NCBI GenBank assembly: GCA_025766275.1 | Contig: JAFKAC010000016.1 | Span: 248,001-312,000, forward strand | Length of the DNA: 64,000 nucleotides | Origin: Lactarius indigo | Lineage: Eukaryota > Basidiomycota > Agaricomycetes > Russulales > Russulaceae | Direction of reading: 5' to 3' | In this document: one piece after another, positions 11,306 to 22,799 of the stretch | How the letters are laid out: every line of letters starts with the position of its first letter | Numbering within the stretch: the stretch's first letter is position 1 | Translations under genes and position numbers: made by a program | The notes under the pieces: model-generated | What the model was told of the DNA's origin: nothing | What the model saw: the letters and a program-made list of their open reading frames with translations, nothing else | Databases searched by the model: none

Positions 11306-13263
11306 TTAGGCATCTCCGGCATCATGAACGACAGGAGTGTCCGTGTTCGAATTCGCGAAAGTGATGGTGCGATGGGAAGAGACAGTGCACTGGGAATAGG
11401 AAGATGGATCCCGAAGAACAGGGTCTAGGTCACATGTCGAAGCCGACAATGCCGACGACTGGGACTCGGTTCCTTTATGCAAAGGGACGTAAATGGGGTA
11501 GATGAAGGAAAGGATAAGCATCACGTTCGAACTGAGGACTGGGTCTTGGCACTGGACTTGCGTCGCGACCACGAGCTGATTCCAAAGGTCGCAGAATTCC
11601 TTCTGGAGCGCGGGAGCCGCGGTATCTACATTGAGTCGGCGCGCCGCGCGCAGTGAGTTGCCAAACGCTTCATGCAGTTCTGGGGTATCAGAGCCGGGGC
11701 GTGCGGTATTCAACTCCCATGCAAGCCGGACGAGGTTACGAAGTTTGACGCTGTCGCCCCGCTCGCGGTGTTCGGCAAAGACGGCTTCTGACCAGTTCAG
11801 CCTTCGCTGGACGATGCCGGCCCAACGCTCGTCCGAGTGGTAATCTTCGAGGCGGTTGATGGCGATTGCGATGATGCACCTCGCGAGCGAACGGATATTC
11901 GGGTCGTCGTCGTTGGCGTGCTGGTCCGCCAGAAGGACAAAGTCGACGGACTTGAAAATGGCAGATTCTGTGAAGCAGAGGGCGTGATAGAAAGTGCGCT
12001 CAAGGAGGTACGGATCGGTCTGTATCGCCTTGAGGGAGGCTGTGATTCGCTGCTGCTTTGTCGTATCAGAGATGAGGTCGGAAGATAAGGAGTGGTCCAT
12101 GAAAGCCAGAATCGCCTTGGGGGATGTGTCCGTGTTTGCCGCTCGGAGGACCTGCGCCGGATCTTCTACCCTGGTTGACTTGTAGAAGCCAGGGATTCCG
12201 GTTAGAAACCGCTCCAGCTCTTGTTCGTGAGTCAGAGAATCGAGAAGCCACGACATCGCTCCAGTGTCGAGTGTCAAGGTGCGAGTAGAGGCAAGCTCTT
12301 CGAACTTCTGTGCTGCACGGTGTGGCGTTAGACGGACAGCGGGGGGTTTTTCGTCTGAAGCGTTGAAAAGCCAGGCAGTAAACCAGCCGTAGATCGATGA
12401 CAGTGGGGTAAAGAGTACAGAATTGGGATGAGAGATCGGTTTCACGCTGATATAAAGGTAAGGAATAAACGAGAACGCAATAGAAATACTGAGAACCAAT
12501 GCAGTAGGTAAATCCCCGGAGTTGGCAGTTAGAAGGCCGAGCCCAAAGAGGAAAAGATAAATAGATGTGTGCAAGAATATGTTCAAGAAGGTGAGGAATA
12601 TCGGAACAAACTCCCAAAATTGGTCCGTTATAAATGCTCGAATACGCGCACACCTATGCGGGCTGAACCCTGGTTGGGTCAGGAGCAGGTATCGGCGCAG
12701 CCATTCTTGGACCAGGGTTGCACCCACGGCGCACCCAAGGCTTATCACCAAGCTCAAGAACCAGAGAAAGTGTGAATATTTTGGTGGGCCTATGGGAACC
12801 GGTGTTCCATCCAGTGGAAAATCGGAACTGTCCAGACCAGCCTCCACGGCCTGAAGCACATAAAGCTCGGTCATATAAAAGGCTGTGACATCTTGAGAGC
12901 TTGTCCGAGATGATAGGTAAGACTGTGACAAGAACCCTGCGACCGCAGCTGAAACCAAACCACTCTATCATACAGTGGTCTAGTCAGACCTGATATACGT
13001 AATGAAAAGAAACGATGGCGACGCACAAGGAGCATAACGTTATTCGCGTCCTCCCTCCAGTTCTGGATGAGCTTGGAATCAAACTCCAAAGCCTTTTCGT
13101 TGTACATGGAGAATAAAGTGTCAGATCCATCGTCGAAATTGGACTCTGGTCGTGACGAGCCGCATTTCTGCGTGGGCGGACTTTGATCTTGTGAATCACT
13201 GGAGGCGCCTAAGCACTCACAAATTGGTACATTACCAAAACGGCGACGGTGGGACGAGGACAC
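11306..13263 (-). CDS. DUF6535 family membrane protein
   Basis: Two predicted exons: 13263-13027 and 12964-11306, with a 62-bp intron (GTGCGT...GATAG). They join in phase 0 to about 631 residues. The N-terminal exon has FSMYNEKALEFDSKLIQNWREDANNVMLL. Across the junction lies the first hydrophobic segment (LLSGLVSAAVAGFLSQSYL). Further hydrophobic segments are FLWFLSLVISLGCAVGATLV, FVPIFLTFLNIFLHTSIYLF and LVLSISIAFSFIPYLYISV, followed by a long soluble C-terminal part. This pattern (acidic/Trp lead-in, W-SL-SL core, LVQEWLRRYL) is that of DUF6535 proteins, which are strongly expanded in Agaricomycetes and of unknown function. The ATG at 13263 is the best I can see, but a 5' intron in the first 80 codons is possible. 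Confidence 0.8.
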
Positions 13264-13743
13264 TCACCTATGATAGTGGCCTCGTTAGACACAGGGATGG
13301 AAAGGTTGGAAAGGGAGATGTGAATATATTGGTGGTCAGAAGACATTATAAACGGAGGCTGAGGGGAAGGATTTCCAAGAAAAAGGGGGAATATGAGGCA
13401 GCCGCCGTCATTCAGAATGTCGAGCTGATATATAACCTCATTTTAAACCCAGAAGCATGTCACGGCAACGTTCTATGTTCCTACAGTGTAACTACGGTAC
13501 AGTAATGGCAAAAGGGTCTTGTACTAACGACGTTTACAGTAGTCAGTGGCGATGCGGTGACAACGAGATCCGGGGATTGCCGGGCTGGATTGGAAAGTGA
13601 CTTGATGTGCCTCGCCGAGCTCACTGCCTCGACTCATACTTCTCCGTTGCTGATATGATAGTTCTGGCAGGACCCCCTTCTGGTTACCACGGGCCCAGAA
13701 TGGATGACATACTTTTCGTCATCATCACCTCGAACCTTATTGA
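13264..13743. other. no recognised gene
   Basis: Upstream flank of the DUF6535 gene, presumably including its promoter. No clear TATA box or other feature found. Confidence 0.4.
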
Positions 13744-14517
13744 ATGTCCGATCATCAAGTCCAGTCTCATCAAGCTCGACTACCTTTCAGCGAACATATT
13801 CCCTCCTGCTATCCACTAGCCACATGGCAGTGTGGTGCAGAATGCGGCTGTCAGCCGTCCACTCTGCATCGTCCCCCTCCCATTCACCATAGATGCACAG
13901 GTGCCTGTCCCACGTAGATCCAACCCCAGCCCATGACGGGCAGCGGCATGCCCATCAGGAGGGTGTCCCTCTTCCAGTAAAGAACGTGACTATGCATGGA
14001 ATAACGCAGGGTCCACACTACCTCCCACCCCCCTATCATGGCGCAGCGCGCCATCATTCTCAGCCAGATATGAGCGACATCAGTTGGTGTGTTTTCAAGC
14101 TTCCCATCTGAAGCTGACACCTGCGTAGTACCCCATGGTTCCATACACGGGGAGTGCAGCAGGGTGGACGAGTTGCAACAAGGCGTCCCAGCTCATGTGC
14201 AGGCTTTCGCTCCGGTCAGTATTGAATTTCTTTTTGGACCAACGAGAGCCTTGCGTCGTCGTCGTAGCGTGGGGGTTCAAGAGAATCATGATGGCATTTT
14301 TGGTTACGCGCCCCCAGACCCCACTATTTTCCTAATCCCGAAGCATTTCCCTACCCAGTGCCTCTTCACGACACGTCACCAGCGGGTGGGCTGAGGGATC
14401 TTTACTGCACATTACCTCAGAAATTCAGGCACGCGCACCAATATGCTCCGCATCGACCTTGGACTTGCTTGTCACTTCGAGGTCTGGATTGTGTTCTAAA
14501 TGGCTGATATCTCGTAA
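13744..14517 (+). pseudogene. family copy C (decayed B/D type)
   Basis: Follows the B/D gene plan from ATG 13744 (MSDHQV...) to the end of the last exon at 14517, with damage. There is a one-base gain in exon 1, the donor after the exon 2 analogue is ATGAGC instead of GTGAGY, the acceptor before VQENHDGIFGYAP is degenerate, and there is a frame change and an early stop in the last exon (VWIVF then TAA). The LRIDLG segment replaces LRIEPG. Clearly a pseudogene. Confidence 0.65.
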
Positions 14518-15011
14518 GGCTCTACTAATTGCTGTTACGCATGGTTCTCGCCGCCACATATACAACAGTTTACGACCTTCTGAGCTAGGAATTGAATATG
14601 TAATATTGTTGTCTGAGTATCGTTCTGAATTCTCTGTATATATTTCTTTACTATTTTGGACGACGATATGGACAGGCGACGATGTCCAAATGAACTGAGC
14701 TTAGATCTCGCAAAGATGGCTCCCCCAGGAGGTGATTGGGTTGGACTTAGCTGGTCGTCCACTGGCCCGGACTTTTGCGCAAAAAATTGGGATGACGGCT
14801 CTCAAACATCTTAGTCCTGGAAGGAGAGTAGGGGGCCCAAAATTAATGTAGGGTGATCTCAATATTGAGAAGCTTGAGAAACTTACATAGTAGTCTACTT
14901 GAGGGACCACCCATTGGAAAGTTTAGAATTCAAGCAAGTATATTGACACACTACTGACACGACATCAGTTCACATCGAGGCCAAAGTCACGTGCTGTGTC
15001 AGCCTTGCTCT
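14518..15011. other. no recognised gene
   Basis: Intergenic; no feature recognised before the AKAP7-like relic begins near 15012. Confidence 0.4.
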
Positions 15012-15035
15012 GGTGGAAGGCCCGCATCCAGCGAC

Positions 15036-15046
15036 CGGCGCCTAGC

Positions 15047-15051
<5 letters not shown>
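15036..15051. repeat. LINE target-site duplication, left copy
   Basis: CGGCGCCTAGCTCCTC, 16 bp, identical to 16084-16099 on the other side of the LINE. Confidence 0.85.
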
Positions 15052-15078
<27 letters not shown>

Positions 15079-16083
15079 GAATCAGTTTTATTCCGGGGCA
15101 GTAAGTAATACAAGACCGGTCCTCCACCCCCAGCCCGCTACTCTGTATGTAAACCCATAGGGCAGTCACCGAGCACTCGATCGTGCCGGATGTTGCTGCC
15201 CCAGCTCCACCCGTACCCTCCGCCGCCGAGCTACACGCTATACTACCTCCACTAGGTAAACAGGAAACATCCCCATAAGAGGGGACTCATGGCCTGGATA
15301 GAATGCGAATGACAGGGGAGGGGGGATGGGGGACGAGAGTGAGTAGGAGGGTAAAAATGGAGATATACGAGAGGTAAAGACAGTGCTAGATGTGGGGTCA
15401 AGGGAGCGAATGGGCACCTCCCAGAGGAAGCCCAGAGTACCGAAGGAAAAGGCGTGTGTGGCCCAGGCCAGGATGAGAAGCCCAGGCCGGTGGTAAAGAA
15501 GGGGTGGGGAATGTGCTATACGTAAATGGTGGATGGTGTGAAAAAGGGGTGAAAGGTGATAGACGCGTCAGGAGGGAGCTGCCGTACTCGCGGAAGCCTT
15601 GCTCCTAGGCTTGGCTTTCCAGCGCTTCAACTCCCCAATGTGCCCGAAGGCAAAGAGGACCTTGTCTGCCAAGAGCGAGCGCAGTGAGTCCCCTGAGGGA
15701 TCCTCAAAGGTCAGCACCAAGGAAGACACAGATCCGGGTTGGTAGGTGCTCGGTGCCCGCACCCATGATGGGGGCTGTGTGAATCTCAAGCCTCGACAAG
15801 CGGGGTTATCCGCCAGGAGAGCTGCATGGAGTTCGGGGGGGGTGTAAGGCCCGCGTGTAGGGGAGGCTCCAGTGGGAATTCCATTGACAAGGAGGCGAGA
15901 CCATTTGCAATTCTCCCTGGCCAGGACAGGGAGCGGGGAAGAGTCAGCAGAGAGGAAGGTCGCAAGGCTGTCAGAGATGAGGTGGGAGGAGGAGGTGAGG
16001 TGATGCGCCGTGGTGTCGGGTCCGGCAGTGACCACGAGGTTGTTCCTAGCTGTCCACCGAGCAGCAGACAGGGAGACCGCGTG
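15052..16083 (-). mobile_element. 5'-truncated non-LTR retrotransposon (LINE-type)
   Basis: A 1,032-bp insertion flanked by perfect 16-bp direct repeats (15036-15051 and 16084-16099). On the minus strand it ends in poly-A (27 T on the plus strand, 15052-15078). These are hallmarks of target-primed reverse transcription. The 5' end falls inside an ORF1/gag-like frame. No ORF2 (endonuclease/RT) is present between that ORF and the tail. Confidence 0.85.
15568..16083 (-). pseudogene. LINE ORF1 (gag-like), 5'-truncated
   Basis: Open from the insertion boundary (RWTARNNLVVTAGPDTT...) to a stop at 15568-15570, about 171 residues. Segments such as NCKWSRLLVNGIPTG, PSWVRAP and SSLVLTFEDP resemble, from memory, the ORF1 proteins of agaricomycete LINEs. 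The C-terminus is basic (KRWKAKPRSK). No zinc knuckles are seen in the retained part. About 490 bp of non-coding sequence separates it from the poly-A tail. Confidence 0.6.
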
Positions 16084-16920
16084 CGGCGCCTAGCTCCTCA
16101 TCTCACGAAGCTGCGGCTCCTCTACCGTCTAACGTGCCGAGATTAGAGCTATCGCGCAGCGGACGGTGGGGAAAAAAAGGTGGTAACGTCCCCAACAACG
16201 CGCCACCGGGCATCGGGTGACGGTACTTCGTGTAGAAGAGCGCACAGTATAGCCGTGGTTGCCTTGCATAGACGACGAGGTGTATTCACCAGAGGCGATT
16301 GCGAGTGTGTGTAGAGAGGTATGGAGAGTCGTAACATATCTTGAGTAGGCGAATTAGTAGCAACATAGTTCGCCTCTGTATAACAGATCGCAGATAAGCT
16401 CTAGGCAAGATCACTCCCAAAAGTCCAATCCGCATGCACCATAAACTACGCGGGGGAGGCGGTCATCTAAAGAAAGATTGGACTCCTCATATAGTCCCTG
16501 TGCGCGCGTCGGGTCTGAAGCATGACTACGAACCTACCCTGCAGCACGTGCGCGAGGACTACGTAGATGTGGGGAGCGAGAAATGTGAGGAGCCGCGCTG
16601 CAGAGGTGAGACCATGCTCCTTCTCTGAATTGGGTTCCACTGTGAAGTCCATGACGCCGCAGTAACGGTGCGGATGGCCATAACGCGAGTGTCAGAAGCA
16701 GGCGGCGGGGCTGGACGACGATGAGAGCACCAAGCGCATAGATTGGTAGGTTCTGCGCAAGCCAGGAGGCTGTGAATGGCCGCACGGTGCTGCGGGGGTC
16801 GGTGTGATGGTCAACAGTAGCACGAGAAAGTGTGTCGGATCGTCAGACGGGGCGTTGGTGACGAGCGGCGCCCGACTCGCCAGGTGCGATAGCGTCACGG
16901 TGGATGACGTCACGGTCTTT

Positions 16921-18510
16921 CCGAAGATGTCATTGTGCCATTGGTAAAGCCGGTGAGGGTAGAACTGAGGTCCTGTCCCGCCAAAAAAAATAGGCTTCTT
17001 GTGGCGGGGGGAAACTTGCCACGTGATCCTGGTCGCCTTGACTCCCTCCTAGTTACTGGCATCCCTCCTAAGCGTATGGCAGACACGAGCAAGGTCCAGT
17101 AACGGATTCCCGATCAAATGCGAATGCCACCTCGGGCCAACACATCCGACACAGTATGGAAATCTTTGGTCATCTTCACTGAATGAGTGTAGCCACATAC
17201 GACAATACCAGTTTAACGAGGTAGATAACAACTATGAGACAAGACACTAAGGAAACACCAGCGATATTACGGCATAATCTAGTAGACCACCGACGAGCAC
17301 AAGGACTCAGACGAGAATCGCGCTTTCGAAATAGAGGATGCTAGCTTCAAAAGCTTCAAAAAATATTAAACCAATTCGAGGGTAATCCATCCCACAAAAC
17401 AACCGCCAGGGCCGACCGGACGCTGCGACTAGAACAGGTGCTCGAGAACTCAGATCGCAGGCAATTTCAGTAGATAGGAAGGAGCTCCGGGTTCTACAGA
17501 GCGAAACTTCGCACTGAGGCTGTAGGCAGTACACACGATGCATTCAAGTTGTCACTCGTCTCCACGGTACGTTCACGTCATCGATTTAGTGGGAATTGTC
17601 GCGTGTGCTATCGTTCCCAAACATGCAAAGTGCGATTCTCCATCGACGTGTTCGAGTCCTACACACACACACATACACGCGACTGTTCACTATCATCTCC
17701 CAATGGGTCTTCTACCCCACATGTTTCTCCCTGTCGTTAATTTCGAGCTAACCATAGCATGCGTTTCTCTCTTAGTGTCTACCCTTTTCAGACAGTCACA
17801 TGCGTCGGATCTTGTCATGCCCTCTTACCAACGACGACTTTCATAGGGATATGCCCCCAACGGGGGGCTTTGAAGCTGTGATGTGTAAACGGAATCCTCC
17901 ATTGCGCGAGCCGAGTGGGTTAGCCATTCTTGGAGGTGTGACCGCCCTGTGTGCATATGGGTTCTATCGTATCGGAGAGGGAAACATTGAGAAGAGGCGC
18001 GTACCTTTCCAAGGAAGCGCGATTGTGTGAACGGACCCGGTGTGGGGGACGAAAAACGTGTCAAATGATATGTCGAGCCCAACGGGGAACGTGGCGCTGT
18101 ATGGGATCCCGCCGCGTGACACAGCGGTTTTGGCCTTATCATGTTGAAGGATCGGGCCGTGGGTTGTGGTGACCGAAATCGGGAAAAAATGACTGATTAA
18201 GATGCAACTGCGTTTTTCTCTTCTCTTTTTACACCAGGGAGCTGCAGCGCGAGGAGATCTGGTCACGCATCCACCTTGGGCCGTTGCTGCTGGCGGAGGG
18301 CGACAGCAATGCATACCGACGAGAGCAGGCATCATTGGCGCGGTAAAAGGAGATAATGAAAGATGTGATGGGCTGGGAGGTATGGTGATTTCTCACTTGA
18401 CATTTCCCGATTGGCTTACTGATAGCGCGTGCTGGTCGACTGGACCACCCTGACCTGAATCGGGTGTCGACTGGATTCCTGCCGCCTCGGGTTACTTTAG
18501 GCAGTGTGAT
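16921..18510. other. no recognised gene
   Basis: Only short ORFs. A (CA)n-like stretch near 17665-17680. Nothing else supported. Confidence 0.4.
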
Positions 18511-18684
18511 GTGTGTGATTGACCCGACTAACAACAAAGAGTGTCCGAGTGGCGGTGCTGAACGAGAACCAAACTACTGGGATGAACCATTAGTGTGGTG
18601 TGTGTGATTGACCCTACTACTGTAAGCATCAAGGAGTGTCCGAGTGGCGGTGCTGAGCGAGAACCAAACTACCGGGATGAACCA
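18511..18684 (+). repeat. two-unit direct repeat (about 79 and 85 bp)
   Basis: Units 18511-18589 and 18600-18684 share GTGTGTGATTGACCC, then GAGTGTCCGAGTGGCGGTGC, then GAGAACCAAACTAC and GGGATGAACCA, with small differences and one indel. Not a recognised element. Confidence 0.75.
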
Positions 18685-18913
18685 CTTTAGGGGCGGTCAT
18701 TTGAGCGCCGGTCAGGTCTTACCCGATCTGGGATATTCGGACAAGTGAAAACCGCCTTTAGATCATATACGGCAGTGAGCGCTGGCAGCAGGTGTGGGAG
18801 GACAATGGACCTAAGGCGTCTGCCAACAAAACCGCTCATTGGTGAACGTGGTATGGGACAGCGTTATAAGACCAGCTCTTGAGATAAGTGCTTGGAGTCC
18901 AGCGCCTTGTAAA

Positions 18914-19706
18914 ATGCCTGATCGCGTTCTGCCTCAACAAGCCGACAACCTTTCAGCAAACACATTCTCCCGTCCTCCTCTCCACCAGCCACACGGCCAT
19001 GTAGCGCAGAACGCTGCTGTCAGTCTTTCATTCCAAACCTTCCTTCAACCCCCAAGATGCACTTACACATGGGTATCATTTTAGTCCATCCCGCATCCGG
19101 CTGGCGACAGGCAGCAGCGTGCCCATCAGGAGGGAGTCCCTCTGCCAGTGGAGAACGTGGCTATACAAGGTCTGATGCAAGATCCACACCACCCCCCACC
19201 GCACTATTACGTTGCGGAACACCACCAAGGTCAGCCAGATGTGAGTGATATCTGTTAGTATATTACCGAGCTTCCCGTCTGACGGTGACGGTGATACCTC
19301 TACCCAGTACCCTGTGGTTCCCCACATGGACATGCCCCAGGACGGAAGAGCTGCCCAAGGTGTCCTAGCTCACCCACAGGTCTTCGCACCGGTCAGTATT
19401 TAACTTTCTTCTTTTCTGTTCGATCAGGCACTCACCTCGTCGCAGGAGGTTCAAGAGGATCATAATGGCATTTTCGACTACGCACCCGCATATCCCGCGG
19501 CTGGCCCTCCCCAATATTTTCACGGACCAGATGCATTTCCCTACCAGGCGCCTCTTCCCAACGTACCGCCGGCTGATGGTCTGAGGATCCTTGCTGATCA
19601 TTTTATCAATAGTCCAGGCACGCGCGTTAATATGCTTCGTATCGAGTCAGGACCCGCTGGCCGTTTCGAGGTCTGCATTGTGCTCGAAACGGTCGATGAT
19701 TTGTGA
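18914..19706 (+). CDS. family gene D, four exons, intact
   Basis: Predicted exons 18914-19003 (or -19000), 19085-19240, 19308-19391 and 19446-19706 give about 196 residues, MPDRVLPQQADNLS... to ...NMLRIESGPAGRFEVCIVLETVDDL. Exon plan and last-exon length match gene B. Intron 1 may start GTAGCG (19001) or GCGCAG (19004); both keep phase. Intron 3 starts GTCAGT and ends CGCAG. All exons are stop-free, so this copy looks functional. Product unknown. Confidence 0.6.
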
Positions 19707-20486
19707 AACCCTATTCGTCGCTGGGACACCGAGTCCTCGCTGTCGCACAATAGTTTTCGAGTCTCTGAGATAGGAATGTACAGTTGCAAAATGTTGCCAT
19801 GTTGTCGTCCCGATTTCTGTGTATATAAGACGCGGGTTTCACGAAGACAGCTCAAAGGGGGCGAGTGGGTCGGGTTTTGACCGGTATCAATTTCTGTGAC
19901 ATCGTGGTATCTGCTACTCGGCATTCAAAGTTTGAGGCCTTTGAGGACCCACTCAGTCCCCAGACCACGTGTCTGGTTGTCGGAACTTTGCGCTATTATA
20001 TAACTTACCATTTCGGATTGATTCGTAGAAAAAATCGTGCGCAGTGTAAGGTCAGCCGTCGGGCTGGGCCCGAAATCGTTCATTTTCGTACCCTCAATCG
20101 CATGTGCCACGCGGTCTTTGTCCGTACCTCCTTCCTCTTTTATGTTGACTCACCTTTCTATTTCCGTTTTTTACCTTATCTCGATAGTTACTCCCACCAT
20201 ATTAAAACCCACACTCCCAGGCTCATGGGGATATTGGATGATAAAGTGCTCGGTTACTCCCTTTTGAAAATCTGCGTGATTGCCCTGGAAGTCAGGTCCA
20301 AACATGGACACTCGAAGGACAACTCTCGCTACCTCTACCCCCTTCTCTTGGAGTGGAACACCTCCACCTTCGAACTCACCTGGGACCCCTCAGCGTCCTT
20401 ACAACAGTTGAGAAACAATCACATGCACGGCTCTTCTCCAAGGATCACACAAAGCCCCGCACTACCTCACCCGCATTTCTCGTGAC
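19707..20486. other. no recognised gene
   Basis: One 206-codon plus-strand ORF (19865-20485) has no motif or family I recognise and I do not call it. Confidence 0.4.
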
Positions 20487-21072
20487 TCAATTACGATAGA
20501 CCACGCAAGCCTGGAAGATGTGGCTCGTGCTGGCCGGAAGAACGGAATTTGCCTCACTGCAGACCAGAGCCACTAGCAGTGCGGTCAAACAGTCAATGGG
20601 CGAAACACCGGAGCCAAGTTGAGGACCGCTCCAGTACGAAGCGAGAGCAAAACAGGGAAATCGCGTTCTGATGCACGCCGGTGACAAAAAGCCCGCCTCC
20701 CCCGACAAGCTGTAGGTAAATACGGATCTGTCGTAGACCGTACAGAATAGCTGGCCGACTGGACGTCAGGTGCCAGATCTGATGCACGCATTGGAGCGCA
20801 GTTACCGTCGCGGTAGAAAACGACAAGGGGACTTGTAATAGATAGGTCGGAGCGACATCTTCACGAGACTTGCGCGAGTATCTTCTGGGCCATGTGGGGA
20901 CAAAATATTTGGTAACCACAACGCGCTGACGAGAACGTCTAAGGAGTTGAGTTGGGGAAATTTGAAGCGAGTAGATTAGAACGACTATCATCGACATGTG
21001 CTGTGACCTGGAGTGTTGTGGATTATCCGTAAGCAACAGATATGCGCACGCCGCGGCGAAGACAAAAACCAA
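20487..21072 (-). pseudogene. possible DUF6534-like membrane protein fragment
   Basis: Minus-strand frames encode SFSTATVTALQCVHQIWHL, YLQLVGGGGLFVTGVHQ and, after a frame change, QLGSGVSPIDCLTALLVALVC. These resemble the late transmembrane segments of agaricomycete seven-helix DUF6534-type proteins (aromatic/hydrophobic helix, then GS-V--D-L-A---). The frame changes could be introns, but I could not place clean splice sites. Weak call from memory of the family pattern. Confidence 0.3.
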
Positions 21073-22080
21073 GAACCAAGAATGTGAAAGTGCTATCGAT
21101 CAGAACAGAAACCTGACCATGCAAGGGAGGGAGAGACCTAAGTGTGAAGCAGTAGAGGTATTGATTTTACTATGTGGGGAATGTGAACATCGAGTTACCG
21201 TTCAAAACGAGAGCATGAATGGACCATTTAGAGGCAGGGACCAAACGGTGTCTAAGATGCCCGCACTATAAAGTCAGCCCCCGAGAAAAAAAGATGACGA
21301 ATCTGCGCTTGAAATAATCGGATCCAAGTTGTAGTCGCATAGACAAAAAAAGAAACCATCACGCACGAAAATCATTCTCTCTGCACTGCCCCCTCGGACC
21401 CTCCCTCCTCATGCGTTCTGGACCCCCAAGCGAGCGCAGTATAAATTTCAAGACTCTGATTCACATCATGACGTGCTGTGGGAAGAAAGCTGGACGTTAT
21501 TGAAACGTCACCAAGTCACCGACGACGACGACCTCGACCCTTGCCTCGACGACGACACGTAGGGCTCTGCCAGGCCGGGTTCCTCCATCGTCCTCTGACT
21601 TTGGTGCAAAAAATTAAACCAACGGGGACTTTGAAAAATCATGGTCTCAACCAGTGATCTCATGCCAATTTGACCGTTGAGGGACTTGAATGCTTGTGGT
21701 CTCGGAGCACTGCCGAGCCAACTTGATTGGATACATAGGACCTCGTGACTACCCACGGCATTTGCCAGCCCAATCACACACCTTCGTCAAGTTCGTTCGC
21801 GAGTATCTCCGCTTTGCGACCTCTCTCGGTGTCACTGCTTTTATGTGATTTCTTATTCCACTTTCTCTTTTCCACACCTATTAACGTGGACTATATTTTC
21901 GCTCCTGCTGTTAACCAGTGGCTAGTAACAACCTCGGTTTGTGCGCTGGCACACGTTAGTTCCTGCACTGAGTGACTAGCTCGGAACTCGAAACTCGAAA
22001 CTCTATTCTCCATAGGGATGCCACTGCGACAAAAGGAGGTACAACACATCATCACACCATCGCCTCCGTTCGACTTGGCC
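21073..22080. other. downstream region shared with gene G copy
   Basis: No gene. About 21870-22020 (downstream of gene F on its strand) resembles 41580-41745 downstream of gene G, for example the shared AGCTCGGAACTCGAAACTCG. The F and G duplications therefore extend beyond the coding exons. Confidence 0.5.
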
Positions 22081-22790
22081 TCAGAGGACGTTGGGCATTT
22101 CAAGCGTGATGACTACTTGGCATTGACCAGATGGTCCTGGCTCCAGGCGAATTGTGCACACGTGTGCATCAGGGTTGTTGAGATACCGGCCTGCGAGCAG
22201 CCTCCAACTCTCTGCAATCAATGCGTCGAGTGTCGGGGCCCGTGGCAACCCCATGTTGGGGGGAGGGGCTGCTCTCTCATGGACAGATGCGTAGTCAAGG
22301 TTATCTTGCGACATCTATGTCGAGACCTCAGCAATGCGTATTGTAGGAGAGAATATCAGTACGCACGGCGGTTTGCAGAGGGACAAATTGTGCCCGTGTG
22401 TGGTCAGGTACAATCATAGCAGTTTCATGACTGTCGACACCCTGATCCTGGTCCAGGTGCGGAGCAGTGGTGTTCTTTTGAGAGGATGCAATCAGCTGTG
22501 GGGATCATATCATCATAACTATAAGGGCTCTTACGCTAAAATGTCTTGGATCCTGTTGTTCAATAGGGTGCCAAGTCGGCGGACATGCTTGAGCACGCCG
22601 CACATCAGAACACCACACACAAGAGCAATTCTGGACGGTAGGACTTCCGTCCTGTTGGTACGTAGGCATGTTTGGTCCGAAAGAGGGGCCAGGGATCTGG
22701 AGAATGTGGCACTGAAGTAAGCACTGGAATATGGAACATGCATAGTTCTATTCACATGACTGGGTTGTAAATCCATAGGTGGAATCGTCA
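22081..22790 (-). CDS. family gene F (CxC-x2-C type)
   Basis: On the minus strand, exon 1 (about 22790-22535) encodes VQNCSCVWCSDVRRAQ...WHPIEQQDPRHFS. Exon 2 is 22474-22367 and exon 3 is 22314-22081, ending RYLNNPDAHVCTIRLEPGP...VITLEMPNVL. Introns are 60 bp (GTAAGA...AAAAG) and 52 bp (GTGCGT...GACATAG), phase 0, at the same places as in A and G. The start is uncertain: an ATG frame (MDLQPSHVNRTMHV) lies in a different frame from the CxC exon, as in gene A. No disabling mutation seen in exons 2-3. Function unknown. Confidence 0.55.
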
Positions 22791-22799
22791 GTTGGCTTT

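Larger units (their letters stand above)
15012..16920 (-). pseudogene. AKAP7-like pseudogene interrupted by a LINE
   Basis: Second broken copy of the AKAP7-like gene. On the minus strand, DDPTHFLVLLLTI then, after a frame change, TASWLAQNLPIYALGALIVVQPRR match the intact PTHFLALPIG and TASWLAHDPPIEGLDPSIVVQPRR. The first HxT motif has become LLT (RRLLLTLAL), so catalysis would be lost. The 3' exon is split: its pieces near 15020-15051 and 16084-16150 flank the LINE at 15052-16083 and share the 16-bp target duplication. Confidence 0.7.

Noticed and set aside
18541..18590. tRNA-Ser-like GTCCGAGTGG segment
   Set aside because: No acceptor stem, anticodon loop or T-arm can be formed around it; it is part of a direct repeat.
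19865..20485. A 206-codon plus-strand ORF
   Set aside because: No motif, no paralogue in the window and no splice-site support; could be chance.
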